From NCBI GenBank assembly GCA_030068075.1, contig CM057827.1:66540500-66604499 (forward strand): a stretch of DNA of 64,000 bases, given 5' to 3'. Numbering within the stretch: position 1 is the stretch's first letter; each line of letters begins with the position of its first letter. A program made the translations under genes and the position numbers. Shown piece after piece: positions 1-10,845 of this stretch. Under the pieces are notes generated by a model that saw only the letters and a program-made list of their open reading frames with translations, was not told the origin of the DNA and did no database searches. Origin of the DNA: Paguma larvata (lineage: Eukaryota > Chordata > Mammalia > Carnivora > Viverridae).

Positions 1-874
1 CACACATTTCACTTGGAATAACTGCACTTTCCTCTACCTCCACACATCTTTTTCAAGGTAGTTTTTATTTTCCTTTCTTCTGATCTATTCTAAAACCAAA
101 AGCATACTAGGTTACTCTTCTGTTTTTTTCTCAGGTAACCATGAGAAATGTATATACTAAGTGTATAGAGTAAACATATCTTCATGTCGATATGTACCCA
201 TTTACTACTCATTAAATGTTTGTGTCTCATCCAAACTTGATACTGAAAATATTTCTCATTTAAATTTGTGGAGCTGAGAGAAAATCACCTGAATCCAACA
301 GTACAATTATATGCTCTGAGTGGAGGTATAATATTTAAAAAGAAACAACAAGTGAAGAGTGCAATGATTAAAGGGAGTAAATTATACACGAGAAGATCTG
401 GAAAGTGCTTACAGACTCAAGTCTCTCCTGTAGACAACATTGCTGTAAGTCCAACAACTTTTCACAAAGATGCAAATGTAATCCTCTACTTAGTACTATG
501 ATTTAATGAAACAGATTCCTGGGTCAAATTGCATTTGTGAGGGATGTCACATTCCAATAAAACACATCAATCAGAAAGGCAGACCGTGGAGTCTATATAT
601 AAGAAAATTATCAATCCTGCGTTACAAAGATGAATCTAGTATTTGGTGGAAATACTCAGGTTATAATAGAAAGGAAAGAGGAGTAAAGTTTTTGAAGAAT
701 ATGATATAAAATACTTCACCAGATGAAACATATGGATGATTATAACAAAATTTTAATAGATGGCATATCGACATATTAATAGTGAACTTCTCAAGACAAT
801 TATTAAGTTATATAATAATGATTAGAATTCTTCTAGCAAAAGTAAAACAAGTGTGTATTTTTTAAGCTGCCATT
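1..874. other. Unique AT-rich DNA, no gene seen
   Basis: No repeat family, RNA gene or recognisable exon was seen here. Two short open frames (77 and 67 codons, 268-709) lie head to tail, but neither looks like a known protein and neither has a splice context. They are at the length expected by chance in AT-rich DNA. Confidence 0.5.
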
Positions 875-886
875 GGTGACAACTTA

Positions 887-1094
887 GTTTTTTTTAAACA
901 TTTATTCATTTTTTGAGAGACACAGAGAGGCAGCATGAGGAGGGGCGGAGATAGACAGAGAGGCATAATCCTAAGCAGGCTCCAGGCTCTGGGCTGTCAG
1001 CACAGAGTCCGATGTGGGTCTCGATCCCACTAACTGTGAGATCATGGCCTGAACTGAAGTTGGATGCTTAACTGACTGAGCCACCAGGCACTCC
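887..1094 (-). mobile_element. Feline tRNA-derived SINE, antisense
   Basis: Reading the minus strand gives the tRNA-like head (GCCTGGTGGCTCAGTCAG), the internal AGCCTGGAGCCTGC block, a CT-rich stretch and an A-rich tail; the plus strand therefore starts with a T run near 887. The copy is flanked by target-site duplications GGTGACAACTTA (875-886) and GATGACAACTTA (1095-1106), which fix both ends. It is diverged from the youngest copies in this window. Confidence 0.9.
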
Positions 1095-1106
1095 GATGAC
1101 AACTTA

Positions 1107-1581
1107 CTTAGCAGGTACAGTTAGCAGTAAAAAACCTGCAAATCTGAATTTTTACTAAGATTGAGAAAAATGTCTTGATAAATTAGAAAATAGAATGCTG
1201 ATGATAATCATGAAATTTTAATCATATTAAGTTAGTAAAGGATCTGTGAATACAATAGGGTATTTAATCTCCACTATAGGAAAGCAGTTTTAATATACCA
1301 TTCCATGATTATAAAGGTATAACTATACAAAAGTCCTCTGGAGAGTCTCAAAAATAGATTTCTAGCACTACATTTGAAAAGAGCATTAGGGAAATAAATG
1401 AGAAATAAACAAAATGAAAAAAAATAGGCAATTCCCTGAACTTAAGAGTATATAATGATTTTTTTTTTGAAAATACACATATAGCCAAAGGAAAATCAAA
1501 GACTGACAAGGCATATTTAGAGTTTGTTGTTATGAAAATTAAAAAAAATGAAATAATCTAAGGACAGTAACAGAGTGCTTT
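1107..1581. other. Unique AT-rich DNA, nothing seen
   Basis: AT-rich sequence with several A runs. No recognisable repeat, exon or RNA gene. Confidence 0.45.
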
Positions 1582-1598
1582 TTAAAAAGTAGTGTCCA

Positions 1599-1823
1599 GG
1601 GGCACCTGGCAGGGGTTAGTTAGTTAAGCATCTGACTCTTGATTTCAGCTCAAGTCATGATCTTCTGGTTCTGGAATGTGAACCCGCCTCAGGATCTGTG
1701 CTGACAGCATAGAGTCTGCCTGGGATTCAGTCTCTCTGCCTCTCTTCTGCTTGTGCCCATTCTCTCTTTCTCTCTCAAAATAAACTTTAAAAAATAATTG
1801 ATTGATTGATTGATTGATTGATT
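1599..1823 (+). mobile_element. Carnivoran SINE (older type) with ATTG microsatellite tail
   Basis: The copy runs from GGGGCACCTGGC through a degenerate tRNA-like head and a CT-rich block to AATAAACTTTAAAAA. Its tail has become a short (ATTG)n tract at about 1797-1823. Imperfect target-site duplications AAAAAGTAGTGTCCA (1584-1598) and AAAAAGTGATGTCCA (1824-1838) bracket the element, showing that the microsatellite grew inside the element's own tail. Confidence 0.85.
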
Positions 1824-1840
1824 AAAAAGTGATGTCCAAG

Positions 1841-2260
1841 GCAAAAGGACAAATAAAGGGTAAGAGTCACACTTTGTGATGAGATCCAGGTAACTGGTGG
1901 CACAACGAAAAATGAATTACCCAATACTGTTTCTGAGAGCATTTCAAAATTAGAAAGGGTCGAACAAGTATGTTCCAGACACAATTCAACCCATGACAGG
2001 TAAATGCATACTACGAAAGTTCCAAACTGAGTACAGATTGAGATGAGCCACGTCCTAGATAGAATATACCCTTATGAAAGTTAAACCACTGTCTGCCATT
2101 CTTAAAAAAAAATAATAATAATACATAAAACAGCGTTTGAAATTTGGGAGTAGAAAAAGGTTGATGTTCCTTCCAAAGTGAATGAAAAAAGACTTGATTC
2201 TCAATACTCTAAAATAACATTCTGCTGTCAATCACTACAAATATTTTAATGGGACTGGAA
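1841..2260. other. Unique DNA, nothing seen
   Basis: A 65-codon open frame on the minus strand ends in the neighbouring SINE tail and is not credible. There is a short ATA repeat near 2110-2125. Nothing else was recognised. Confidence 0.4.
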
Positions 2261-2261
2261 A

Positions 2262-2600
2262 GCTGTGTAGCTTAATATAAAGCAAGGCAGCAGTACAGAC
2301 ACAAAGTAGGCCCCGGAGACAGAAAGTCGGATCTCAAGAACTCATTGCTCCAAATACTATTTGCCGGGGAACTTAACTTTCATTTTAACTTTGCCCTTTA
2401 AATCTGACTCCTTGTGCCCAAATTTTCTCATCTGCAAAATAACAGTACAGAAGTCTTAGATTTGTGGCAAACATCAAGTAAAATCACTAACATCAGGTGC
2501 CTAGAACAATGCTTTGTATGCAACAAAACATTCAATAAATTTAAGCCTTGACTACAAATACTGTTGCTATCACCACAATCACCATCATGACAACTACTGC
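2262..2600 (+). repeat. MIR-family ancient SINE, probable
   Basis: The pattern TTTTCTCATCTGCAAAATAA, then CCTAGAACAATGCTTTGTA, then CATTCAATAAATTTAAG matches the conserved order of a MIR element in sense direction. The 5' part (2262-2370) is weak. The region ends in degenerate ACC/ACT trinucleotides (2570-2615). Divergence is high, as expected for a pre-placental repeat. Confidence 0.6.
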
Positions 2601-3550
2601 TAATACTACTGCTATGGTTCTCTCAAGTATTAAAAGTTTGATATTAAACTGGTTTTTATAGTCATGTCCAAATTCAACATTCCTATCTGGATTCAAACAA
2701 AGACTGAAGCACAATTTATTAGGTATCGCTGCAATGGATAGGAGGTTGAATTTTACGATTCCTATGACCCTCCCAATGATTAGTAAAATTGGTATATTTT
2801 CAATGGCTTATTAGTAAATGTATAAGTGACTCAGAAATGGATAAATGCAATGGCTGTATCTTTAATGAACTAAGGAAAATATGATCCACTCATGCTTGGA
2901 AGGGTCAAATATGTATTCAGGCAGAAATTAGTGGCATCTGTTTGCTGTTCAGAATTTCACTAGTACTGAATATTATCACTTATGTGACACATTAAATGAA
3001 TGTGCAATGCTCACTGGTTAAAGCGATGAGAACTGTTATATATCAAATTTCTCCCTCTGTTAAGCCACAAAATATAGTTGATGATCAGTTGATCATTAAG
3101 AGGCTCTTAATGAGCTTTTAAAATTTTGCAGGAGGTTGAAACCAATACTGTATAGTTGATTTCCTATTTTATATACATGAAGGATGAGCAAACCTTACAT
3201 GTAATCATAATTTGTAGTGGATAGATGCATGTGTATGTGTGAATATTATTCAAAACACAAAACGTTTCATTTTTTTATTAAAAACAAAATTGCATACAAG
3301 TTTTCCAGCTATGACTTGAACAAAAACCTTTTTTGAGGTATTTTGTTATGTTCCTGGTGCACAAGAAATCTAGGGTGGCATCATTCAGGAACACCAAAAA
3401 TCATTAAGAATTATGAAACAAACAGAAGATAAGCAGAATAATTGCTGTGAAGACAGACATAATTTGGAATCTTAGCTCTTTCTAAAATTTTGGGTGGAGC
3501 CTTAATATATTAAATATATTTTCAAATAGTATTGAAAAGTAGCTCTTTAC
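2601..3550. other. Unique AT-rich DNA, nothing seen
   Basis: No repeat or gene recognised. It contains a self-complementary TTGATGATCAGTTGATCATTAAG stretch near 3076-3100, probably without meaning in such AT-rich sequence. Confidence 0.4.
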
Positions 3551-3566
3551 AAAGAATGGTGATTCT

Positions 3567-3775
3567 CAGGGGCATGTGGGTGGCTCAGGTATTTGAGAAT
3601 CAAACTCTTGATTTTGGCTCAGGCCATGATCCCAAGGTTGTGAAATGGAGCCCCATGTCAGTCTCTATGTTGAGTGTGGAGCCTGTTAAGATTCTCTCTC
3701 TCCCCCTGCCACTCTCCCCAGTAATTAAAATAAATAATGAAAATTAAAATACATAATAAAAATAAATAATAAAAT
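3567..3775 (+). mobile_element. Carnivoran SINE, older copy
   Basis: It starts GGGGCATGTGGGTGGCTCAG, carries the TTGATTTTGGCTCAGGCCATGATC segment typical of the older feline subfamily, and ends in a long AATAA-type tail. Target-site duplication AAAGAATGGTGATT occurs at 3551-3564 and again at 3776-3789, a clean 14 bp match. Confidence 0.88.
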
Positions 3776-3789
3776 AAAGAATGGTGATT

Positions 3790-4248
3790 TTTTAAAGTGG
3801 AAGAAGTAGTAGTCTTTGTCACATTCTCTTCTTAGAAATAATCTTCAGGTAAACAGGAAAACCAGAAGTGGATATAAAAACCTTTGAAGAAACTACATCT
3901 ATAGTCCCAAACCAAAATATTCCCAGGCTGTGAAATACAGGGAAAATCAAAGGAGCAGGGAAACGTTAGGAAAGGATGATTGCGGCTGATTTCAGTCACA
4001 GCTGATAGTACGCAATTCCCCCAAGTGGAATATCCTGAGGGCCCAAACGAGTATTGTGTGCACAGGCTGTGGCAAATGTTTCCCGGGACTCTTTTGGGTA
4101 TAACGAGTACGGGGGAGGTGGTGCTGAATGAGTAACACAAAGCCACAGTCTTTTTAGGATGCAGCACAGCAGCAAGGTCATTTTTAGTTGGTAAACAAGA
4201 AGCAACTCTAGAAATACTAATCTCATTTAGGTGAAAGAAGCAAGGATT
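3790..4248. other. Unique DNA, no gene seen
   Basis: Open frames of 111 and 76 codons overlap here on the minus strand in different frames. Neither resembles a known protein, and no splice or start context supports them. Confidence 0.4.
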
Positions 4249-4263
4249 AAAAATGACTCCCTT

Positions 4264-4348
4264 ACAGGGCTCAGTCAGCAGAGCAGATGACTCTTGATCT
4301 TGGGGTTGGGAGTTTGAGCCCCTTGCTGGGGCTACAGTTACTTTAAAA
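4264..4348 (+). mobile_element. Short old carnivoran SINE fragment
   Basis: Only the tRNA-like part remains (GGCTCAGTCAGCAGAGCAGATGACTCTTG through GAGCCCCTTGCTGGGGCTACAG), ending in a short A-rich tail. Flanking copies of AAATGACTCCCTT (4251-4263) and AAATGACTCTTA (4351-4362) look like a decayed target-site duplication. A similar short element lies at 49277-49385, so this is a real short subfamily and not a random truncation. Confidence 0.7.
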
Positions 4349-4584
4349 ATAAATGACTCTTATGTACACACCAACTTATACACACCTATGTTTTATAGGA
4401 AGAGTAGTGTGTAGTACAAACTAGTGTTCAAACTGCTGCCAACTCTATTAGTAAGAATTCACTTTGTTCGAAGACAACATGTTGAAAAAACAAATCTACA
4501 AAGATGATATTAGCTGAGCCAAGGCTCAAGGAAGAAAAAAAAAAAAAACAGATAAAGAACACTTACCAGAAAAAAAACATTTCT

Positions 4585-4850
4585 AGGGTGACTGGGCAGC
4601 TCAGTCAGTTAAGCGTCTGACCTTGGCTCAGGTCATGATCTCATAGTTCATGAATTGGAGCCCCATATCAGGCTCTGAGCTATTAGTTATTAGCTATATT
4701 AGATACTTTCTCAGAGTCTGGAGCCCACTTCAGGTTCTCTGCCTCCCTCTCTTTCTCTCTGCTCCTCCTCTGCTTGTGGGCTCTCTCTCTTTCTTTATCT
4801 CTTTCTCCCTTTCTCAAAAATAAACCTTTAAAAAAAAAGAAAAGAAAAAT
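4585..4850 (+). mobile_element. Feline SINE with internal insertion
   Basis: It contains GGTGACTGGGCAGCTCAGTCAG, GGCTCAGGTCATGATCTCAT, a CT-rich block and AAATAAACCTTTAAAAAA. After the GGCTCTGAG segment (about 4678-4712) it carries ~35 bp of non-SINE AT-rich sequence (TATTAGTTATTAGCTATATT) before resuming at AGAGTCTGGAGCC. Confidence 0.85.
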
Positions 4851-4944
4851 ATTGCCACTGAGCAAATCCAAATTGTATACAAACATGCCACCATGAACAA
4901 AGTAGTTAAGGAAAGAATGTTAAGAGTGAAAGGAAATATTTAAG

Positions 4945-5985
4945 CCATTTGCCACTTTTAAAAAATCGGGTTGTTTTTATTTTTTGTTCTTGAGTATAAG
5001 AATTCTTATATATTTTGGATATTAACCCCTGTCAGATTATGATTTGCAAATATTTTCTCCCATGCTGTAACTTGCCTTTTCACTCTGTTGATTATGCCCC
5101 TTGATGCGTGTAAGTTTTTCATTTTCACAAAATCTATTTTTTTGCTTGTATGTATGTCTTGTATCACATCCAAGAAATCATCGTCAAATCCAATGTCATA
5201 AAATTTTTTCCTAGATTTCCTTATAAGAATTTTGTAGTTTTAGTTTTTTAGATCTTTGATCCATGTTAAATCAATTTTTGTTTAGAACGGTTTATTCTAG
5301 TGCATGTAAATATCCATTCATGGATATCCCCGTGGAACATTTGTTGATGAAAAACGTTTGAACACATACGTTAGGTTCATTGCTGGGCTCTCTGTTCCAT
5401 TCATTAATCAATAGCACACTGTTTTGATTATCGTACCTTTGTAATTGGTTTTGAAAAGAAAAAATGTGAGAACTCCAAATGTGTTTTTCTTTTTCCAATT
5501 ATTTTAACTATTGGGGTTCTTTCAGATTCTATATGCATATTATGATGAATTTTTCTATTTTGCAAACAACAGTATTGGGATTTTGATGTAGTTTGTATTT
5601 TGAATCTACAGACTGCCTTGGGTAATGCTAACATCTTAATATTAAGTCTTTCAATCCATGTACACAGGATGCCTTTTGATTTATTTGTCTAATTTCTTTC
5701 AGTAACATTGTATAGTTTCATTGCATAAGGGTTTCTCTTTGGTTACATTTACATCGTTTTGTTTTTTGGGGGAGGGTTTTTGTAGGGTATTACACATATA
5801 AAATTTGTAGGGTATTACACATATAAAAATCATGTACTCTGCTAAGAGAGATAATTTTACTTCTTCCTTTCCTGTTTTGTGTCTTCCTCATGCCCAGTTT
5901 TTATGGCTACAAATTCTAATATTGTGTTGAATGGAAGTAGTAAATGAAGACATTCATGTATTGTTCCTGATATTTCAATATCTGA
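4945..5985 (-). mobile_element. Ancient L1 ORF2 fragment, antisense
   Basis: The plus strand reads as the reverse complement of an old L1 ORF2, from the 3' end back toward the reverse transcriptase core: AATATTTTCTCCCATGCTGT, TTTTGATTATCGTACCTTTG, TTGGGATTTTGATG, AGAGATAATTTTACTTC. It is too decayed to code. A 25 bp unit containing TGTAGGGTATTACACATATA is tandemly duplicated at 5778-5829. Confidence 0.8.
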
Positions 5986-7075
5986 AAAAAATATTTTGAT
6001 ATAGAATAATCTTAAGTGAAATATAATGATCTGAGTCTAGGACAAAAAACAAAATTGAAGTAGAATATAGGCAGTTTTTGTACGAGCAAAGAAATCATTA
6101 GTCCAAATGGACACAGGTTTCTAAAAGCTAAAGGGTTATAAATAAACTAATTGCAAACAGTTTTAACATCGGCACCTAGAATCTTAGATTAGAATATATT
6201 TTCTAATTTCTCCTACAGGATTTTGATGGTTTCCTGCCATACATTTAAGTATTTCATTCATTTTGAATTTATTTTTGTGTATGGTGTAAGGAAGTAGTCT
6301 AGTTTCATTCTTCTGCGTACCACTGTTCACACAGGAAACCATCAAAATTCTACGGGAAAAACACGCAGCAACCTCTTTGACCTGAGCCATAGCAACTCCT
6401 TTCCAGAGGCAAAGGAAACAAAAGCAAACATGAACTACAGGGACCTCATCAAGATAAAAAGCTTCTGTACAGCGAAGGAAACAATCAAAACTAAAAGGCA
6501 ACTGATGGAATGGGAGAAGATATTTGCAAATGACGTATTGGATTAAAAGTTAGTATCCAGAATTTATGAAGAACTTATCAAACTAAATACCCCAAAAAGC
6601 AAATAATCCAGTGGAGAAATAAGCAAGAAACATAAATAGACATTTTTCCAAAGAAGACATCCAGATGACTAAGATACATGAAAAAATGCTCAACATCATT
6701 CATCATCAGGGAAATATAAATCAAAACCATGATGAGATACCACCTCACACCTGTCAGAATGGCTAAAATTAACAACTCAGGCAACAACAGATGTTGGTGA
6801 GGATATGGAGAAAGAGAAACCCTTTTGCGCTGTTGGTGGGAATGCAAATTGGTGCAGCCATTCTGGAAAACAATATAGAGGTTCCTCAAAAAATAAAAAA
6901 TAGAACTACCCTATCACCTAGTAAGTGCACTAGTAGGTAATTACCCAAATGATACAAAAATGCTGATTTCAAGAGCACATACACCCCAGTGTTTATAGCA
7001 GTACTATCAATAATAGCCAAATTATGGAAAGAGCCCAAAGGTCCATCAACTCACAAATGGATAAAAAAGATGTGG

Positions 7076-7830
7076 CACACCAGGGTACCACCTCACACTG
7101 GTCAGAGTGGCTAAAATCAACAAATCGGAAAATATATAGATGCTGGCAAGGATGTGGAGAAATGGAAACCCTCTTGCACTGTTGGTAGGAATGTAAACTG
7201 GTACAGCCACTCTGGAAAACAGTGTGGAGGTTCCTCAAAAAATTAGAAATAGAATTACCCTATGACCCAGAAATAGCACTGTTAGAAATTTACCTAAGGG
7301 ATACAGGAGTACTGATGCATAGGGCCACATGTATCCCAGTGTTTACAGCAGCACTTTGAACAATAGCCAAATTATGCAAAGAGCCTAAATGTCCATCAAC
7401 TGATGAATGGATAAAGAAGATGTGGTTTACATATACAATGGAATACTACTTGGCAATGAGAAAGAATAAAATCATGCCATCTGCAGCAATGTGGATGGAA
7501 CTGGAGGGTATTAGGCTAAGTGAAATAAGTTAGTCAGAGAAAGACAGATATCATATGTTTTCACTCATACATGGATCTTGAGAAACTCGACAGAAGACCA
7601 TGAGGGAAGAGAAGGGGGAAAAGAGTTACAAACAGAGAGGGAGGGAGGCAAACCATAAGACACTCTTAAATACAGAGAACAACCTGAGGGTTGATTGGGG
7701 TGGGAGAGAGGGGAAAGTGGGTGATGGGCACTGAGAAGGGTACTTGTTGGGATGAGCAGTGGGTGTTGTATGTAAGCCAATCTGAAAATAAATTATATTA
7801 AAAAAATAAAGGTCTAGTGTTGACTTGGAA
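7076..7830 (+). mobile_element. Younger carnivore L1 3' end nested in the outer L1
   Basis: The L1 text restarts here: GGTACCACCTCACACTGGTC repeats a motif already passed at about 6737. It runs through the CACTGTTGGTAGGAATGTAA segment and a 3' UTR of the feline type (GGGAAAGTGGGTGATGGGCA, TGTTGGGATGAGCAGTGGGT). The outer L1 resumes at 7847. Target-site duplication AAGATGTGG is at 7067-7075 and 7838-7846. The tail is unusual: an A-rich tract at 7799-7810, then 18 bp of non-L1 sequence, then a second A run. Confidence 0.88.
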
Positions 7831-7846
7831 AAAAAAGAAGATGTGG

Positions 7847-7849
<3 letters not shown>

Positions 7850-7883
<34 letters not shown>
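7850..7883 (+). repeat. (CA)n microsatellite inside L1
   Basis: About 16 CA units lie at the L1 position that normally reads GTGGTATATATACAATGG, just before CTGGAATATTACTTGG. Confidence 0.97.
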
Positions 7884-7885
<2 letters not shown>

Positions 7886-8324
7886 GAATATTACTTGGCA
7901 ATCAAAAAGAATGAAATCTTGCCATTTGGAACAATGTGAATGGTCTTGGAATGTATTATGCTAAGCAAAATAAATCAGAGAAAGACCCTCTATGATTTCA
8001 CTTGTATGTCGAATTTAAAAAACAAAACAAGTGAACACAGTGGAGGGAAGGAAAAATAGGATAAAAATAGGATAAAAATAGGGAGGGAGGCAAACCATAA
8101 AAGACTCTTAAATACAGAGAACTGAAAGTTGCTGGAGGGGAGGTAGGTGGGGGGATGGGCTAAACATGTGATGGGCATTAAGGAGGGCACCTGTTGGGAC
8201 AAACAAGGATATTACATGTAAGTGATGAATCACTGAGTTCTGAACCATAAAGCAATACTACACAGTATGTTAACCAACTTGAATTGAATAATAAATTTTT
8301 AAAATAGATGTATATTTACTAAAT

Positions 8325-10845
8325 ATCTACCTTCATATTTTTTGACATAATACTGGGTTAGAGGTTATATATATTTGTTGTTATCATTAACTCTGAAATA
8401 GTAATAAGATTAATTAAGACATATTTTGGTAGAATGTGTCCCCCAGCTATACGGTGTACACATATTGTATTTGCTGAACCACTCCTGTGTATAGTAAAAT
8501 TCATCTTACTTCCTCGGGGACAGGGTCATCCTTTCTCAAAAACTTTTTTTCACTTCTATCAAAAGTCCCATGACTCTGGCTAGGTAATACACCAACTGGT
8601 GGTGGGTTACGTGAAATACTCTTAAAATGTATACCTAATCATTGTTATCAGTGTGTTTTACATCGTCACAAACTTTAACGCATTTCTGTGTTCATGCATA
8701 CATCTATAATGACTTGGGATCAAAATGACATATGTCTCGGGATAAATATGAGCAACTGTAGTTTGAAAGATCATTATTAAAAACCTCTTTGAGGAAGTAT
8801 TCAAATTTAAGTTGATATGATTAAATTTTTAGAATTGAATGAAAATTAAATCTTGACTCAGCCAAGATGTTGGATATAATGATTTGACTTAGCATAAGAT
8901 AAGTGCCAGTTGACCTTATTAACACACTTGAAAGCAATACTTTATTATTCTCAGAAGGATGCCTGTGTTACAAGAATATTCCACTGGCCAAAGACTATTT
9001 CACAGAATTGTGTTCTTTCTCTACTGGAATAGTTCGAGAGCCCCCTTGTTCATATCATGTGGTTATCTGAAGGAAAAGAAAAACTATAGCAGATCTGTTA
9101 CCTATAGGGGAGTCCTTGCCAGCAGGAAATAATCTTGGATAGTATTTTCTCAGCTGATTTGGGCAATTGAATACCTCCCTGAAACATTCATAAAATTCAC
9201 CAATGGGAGTCTATCTACTCTTGAAAGTAACTAAAAGCCAAGTTTTTCTCATTAAAAAATACAAAATCTTACCTGGAAGCAAATGCTATTTTCAGTTAAA
9301 TTTAATTCAATACCTATTTGTTAAGTAGGAACAATCCTTTAGAGATTGGATAAACTGATACAGAGATAATATTAATTAGGAAATAAAAGTTCTCAATGTC
9401 AAATTAGGGAGATTAAATAAAGCGCACAAAATAAAATATTAAAAAGATCAAATTAATATTGTGAGAGAAGAACAAACTGCCCTTTCCCCAAAATATCTTA
9501 AAACAAAGATGCATTACTGAGGCATTTGTACAAGGTAAAATTCAACTCCAGGAAGACATTGGGCTTTGTGTCAATACCATACCTACTGGACAGTAGCAAT
9601 AAATGCAAGCATGTATAAAATCTTGGTCAACAGTCAATCGCTTTACAAAGATTATCATTTATGATTATGGTTATTATTATAATAATCTTTCCTTAATGGA
9701 TACATCATATACCTCTCTTAAATACATCCAGAAAATAAATGGCAGCATTTTTCAATTTCTTAATGACCCATATAATTTTTTAAAATAAAATGACGGTAAT
9801 AATCAAGAACTTTCTTTTCCTATCTGCAGAGTCCAAGTCAAGGGGATTTGTCCTGACACAAAGAAAGGAACACTGGGAGATGTTATCTCAACATCTTCCT
9901 CAACATTATAGCCTTCAAAATAATGTTTAAGGTTTCTTTTTTTTTCCATTTTGATTCCACAAAATGAGTACCTTTTTAACAGGACATGTTTAAAAAAGTC
10001 TTGCTGGAAAACTATAAAATAGCATGAATTCTTTCTTATGTCATTGAACAGAATACTTAATAGAGAGAAACCCATTAAATGCAAAGATTACTCTGATCAG
10101 AGAAAAGGCCACCATAAGAACAGGGCCTAGTATCAGTTTGCTGTCTGTAAGAGGCATGATGAATCAAAACGCCACTGTTGTATGCTATTGTGGAATAATG
10201 AAGACATTTCTCTAATAGATCAACTTAAATGTAAACACGGTCATGCATAAATAGCTCAGCATGAGGTACGATAAGAGTCCACACCTTTACTTTGTATGAA
10301 TATGCTGAATGCTTAAGATTAGCATTTTATGTCATGTCTAAATTTTCAGATCTATAAAATGCTATTCTTTCTCAACATCTGGAGTCCCTGAATTATGTTT
10401 TTACTATTCTTTAGAGAGGTGAAAATATATTTCTACTTTTTCTTTTTTCCAAACATGGCTTTTGTAGCTTTTTCCTTCCTCATAGTCCCTAATCAGAATA
10501 TCCTACAGTCTATACTGAACTACTTTCCCTCAGTACTAAAAAGAAATACAAAAAAGAATTCAAATTTTGATATACCCTTTACACCCCTTAATATTCCTGT
10601 CTATGATAATATTGTCTATGACAACCTAGCGAACTATGTAGAGAAAAATAATAACAAAATAAGGCATCAATTAAGTACAAATTTATGCTCTTGATCTTTC
10701 CATGCATTAGAGGTATAGTGTGGAATAAGTGTTTTTATTTTCTCAAAATGAGTGAAAGAGCATTGAAATAACCATCATGAGCTTGACTTTTACAACTGTT
10801 AGGGTAAAACTTCTCAACTTGGTATTTAAGTTACATATTGCCTCA
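8325..10845. other. Unique AT-rich DNA, nothing seen
   Basis: This 2.5 kb has no recognisable mobile element, RNA gene or exon. The longest open frames are 99 codons (10395-10694, plus) and 93 codons (9803-10084, minus). Neither has a recognisable domain, and their base composition matches the flanks. Confidence 0.5.

Larger units (their letters stand above)
6210..8309 (+). mobile_element. Carnivore L1 3' fragment with inverted 5' end; host of a nested L1
   Basis: The sense part starts near 6330 (CAGGAAACCATCAAAATTCT) and covers the ORF2 C-terminal end and 3' UTR to about 8309, apart from the nested insertion at 7076-7837. The ~110 bp before it (6210-6320) is the same L1 in reverse orientation (AGTTTCATTCTTCTGC, GGTTTCCTGCCATAC). 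The two arms overlap by about 25 bp of L1 sequence, the usual result of twin priming. A decayed target-site duplication may be ATATATTTTCTAAT (6194-6207) against GTATATTTACTAAAT (8310-8324). A short AATAGGATAAA tandem repeat lies at about 8052-8083. Coding capacity is lost. Confidence 0.85.

Noticed and set aside
2262..2300. GTGTAGCTTAATATAAAGCAAGGC resembles mitochondrial tRNA-Phe (possible NUMT)
   Set aside because: The likeness ends after about 25 bp, the sequence cannot fold as a full tRNA, and the text that follows fits a MIR element.
8052..8083. Short AATAGGATAAA tandem copies as a possible CRISPR-like or regulatory array
   Set aside because: Immediate 11 bp tandem slippage within an L1 3' UTR, no spacers, eukaryotic context.
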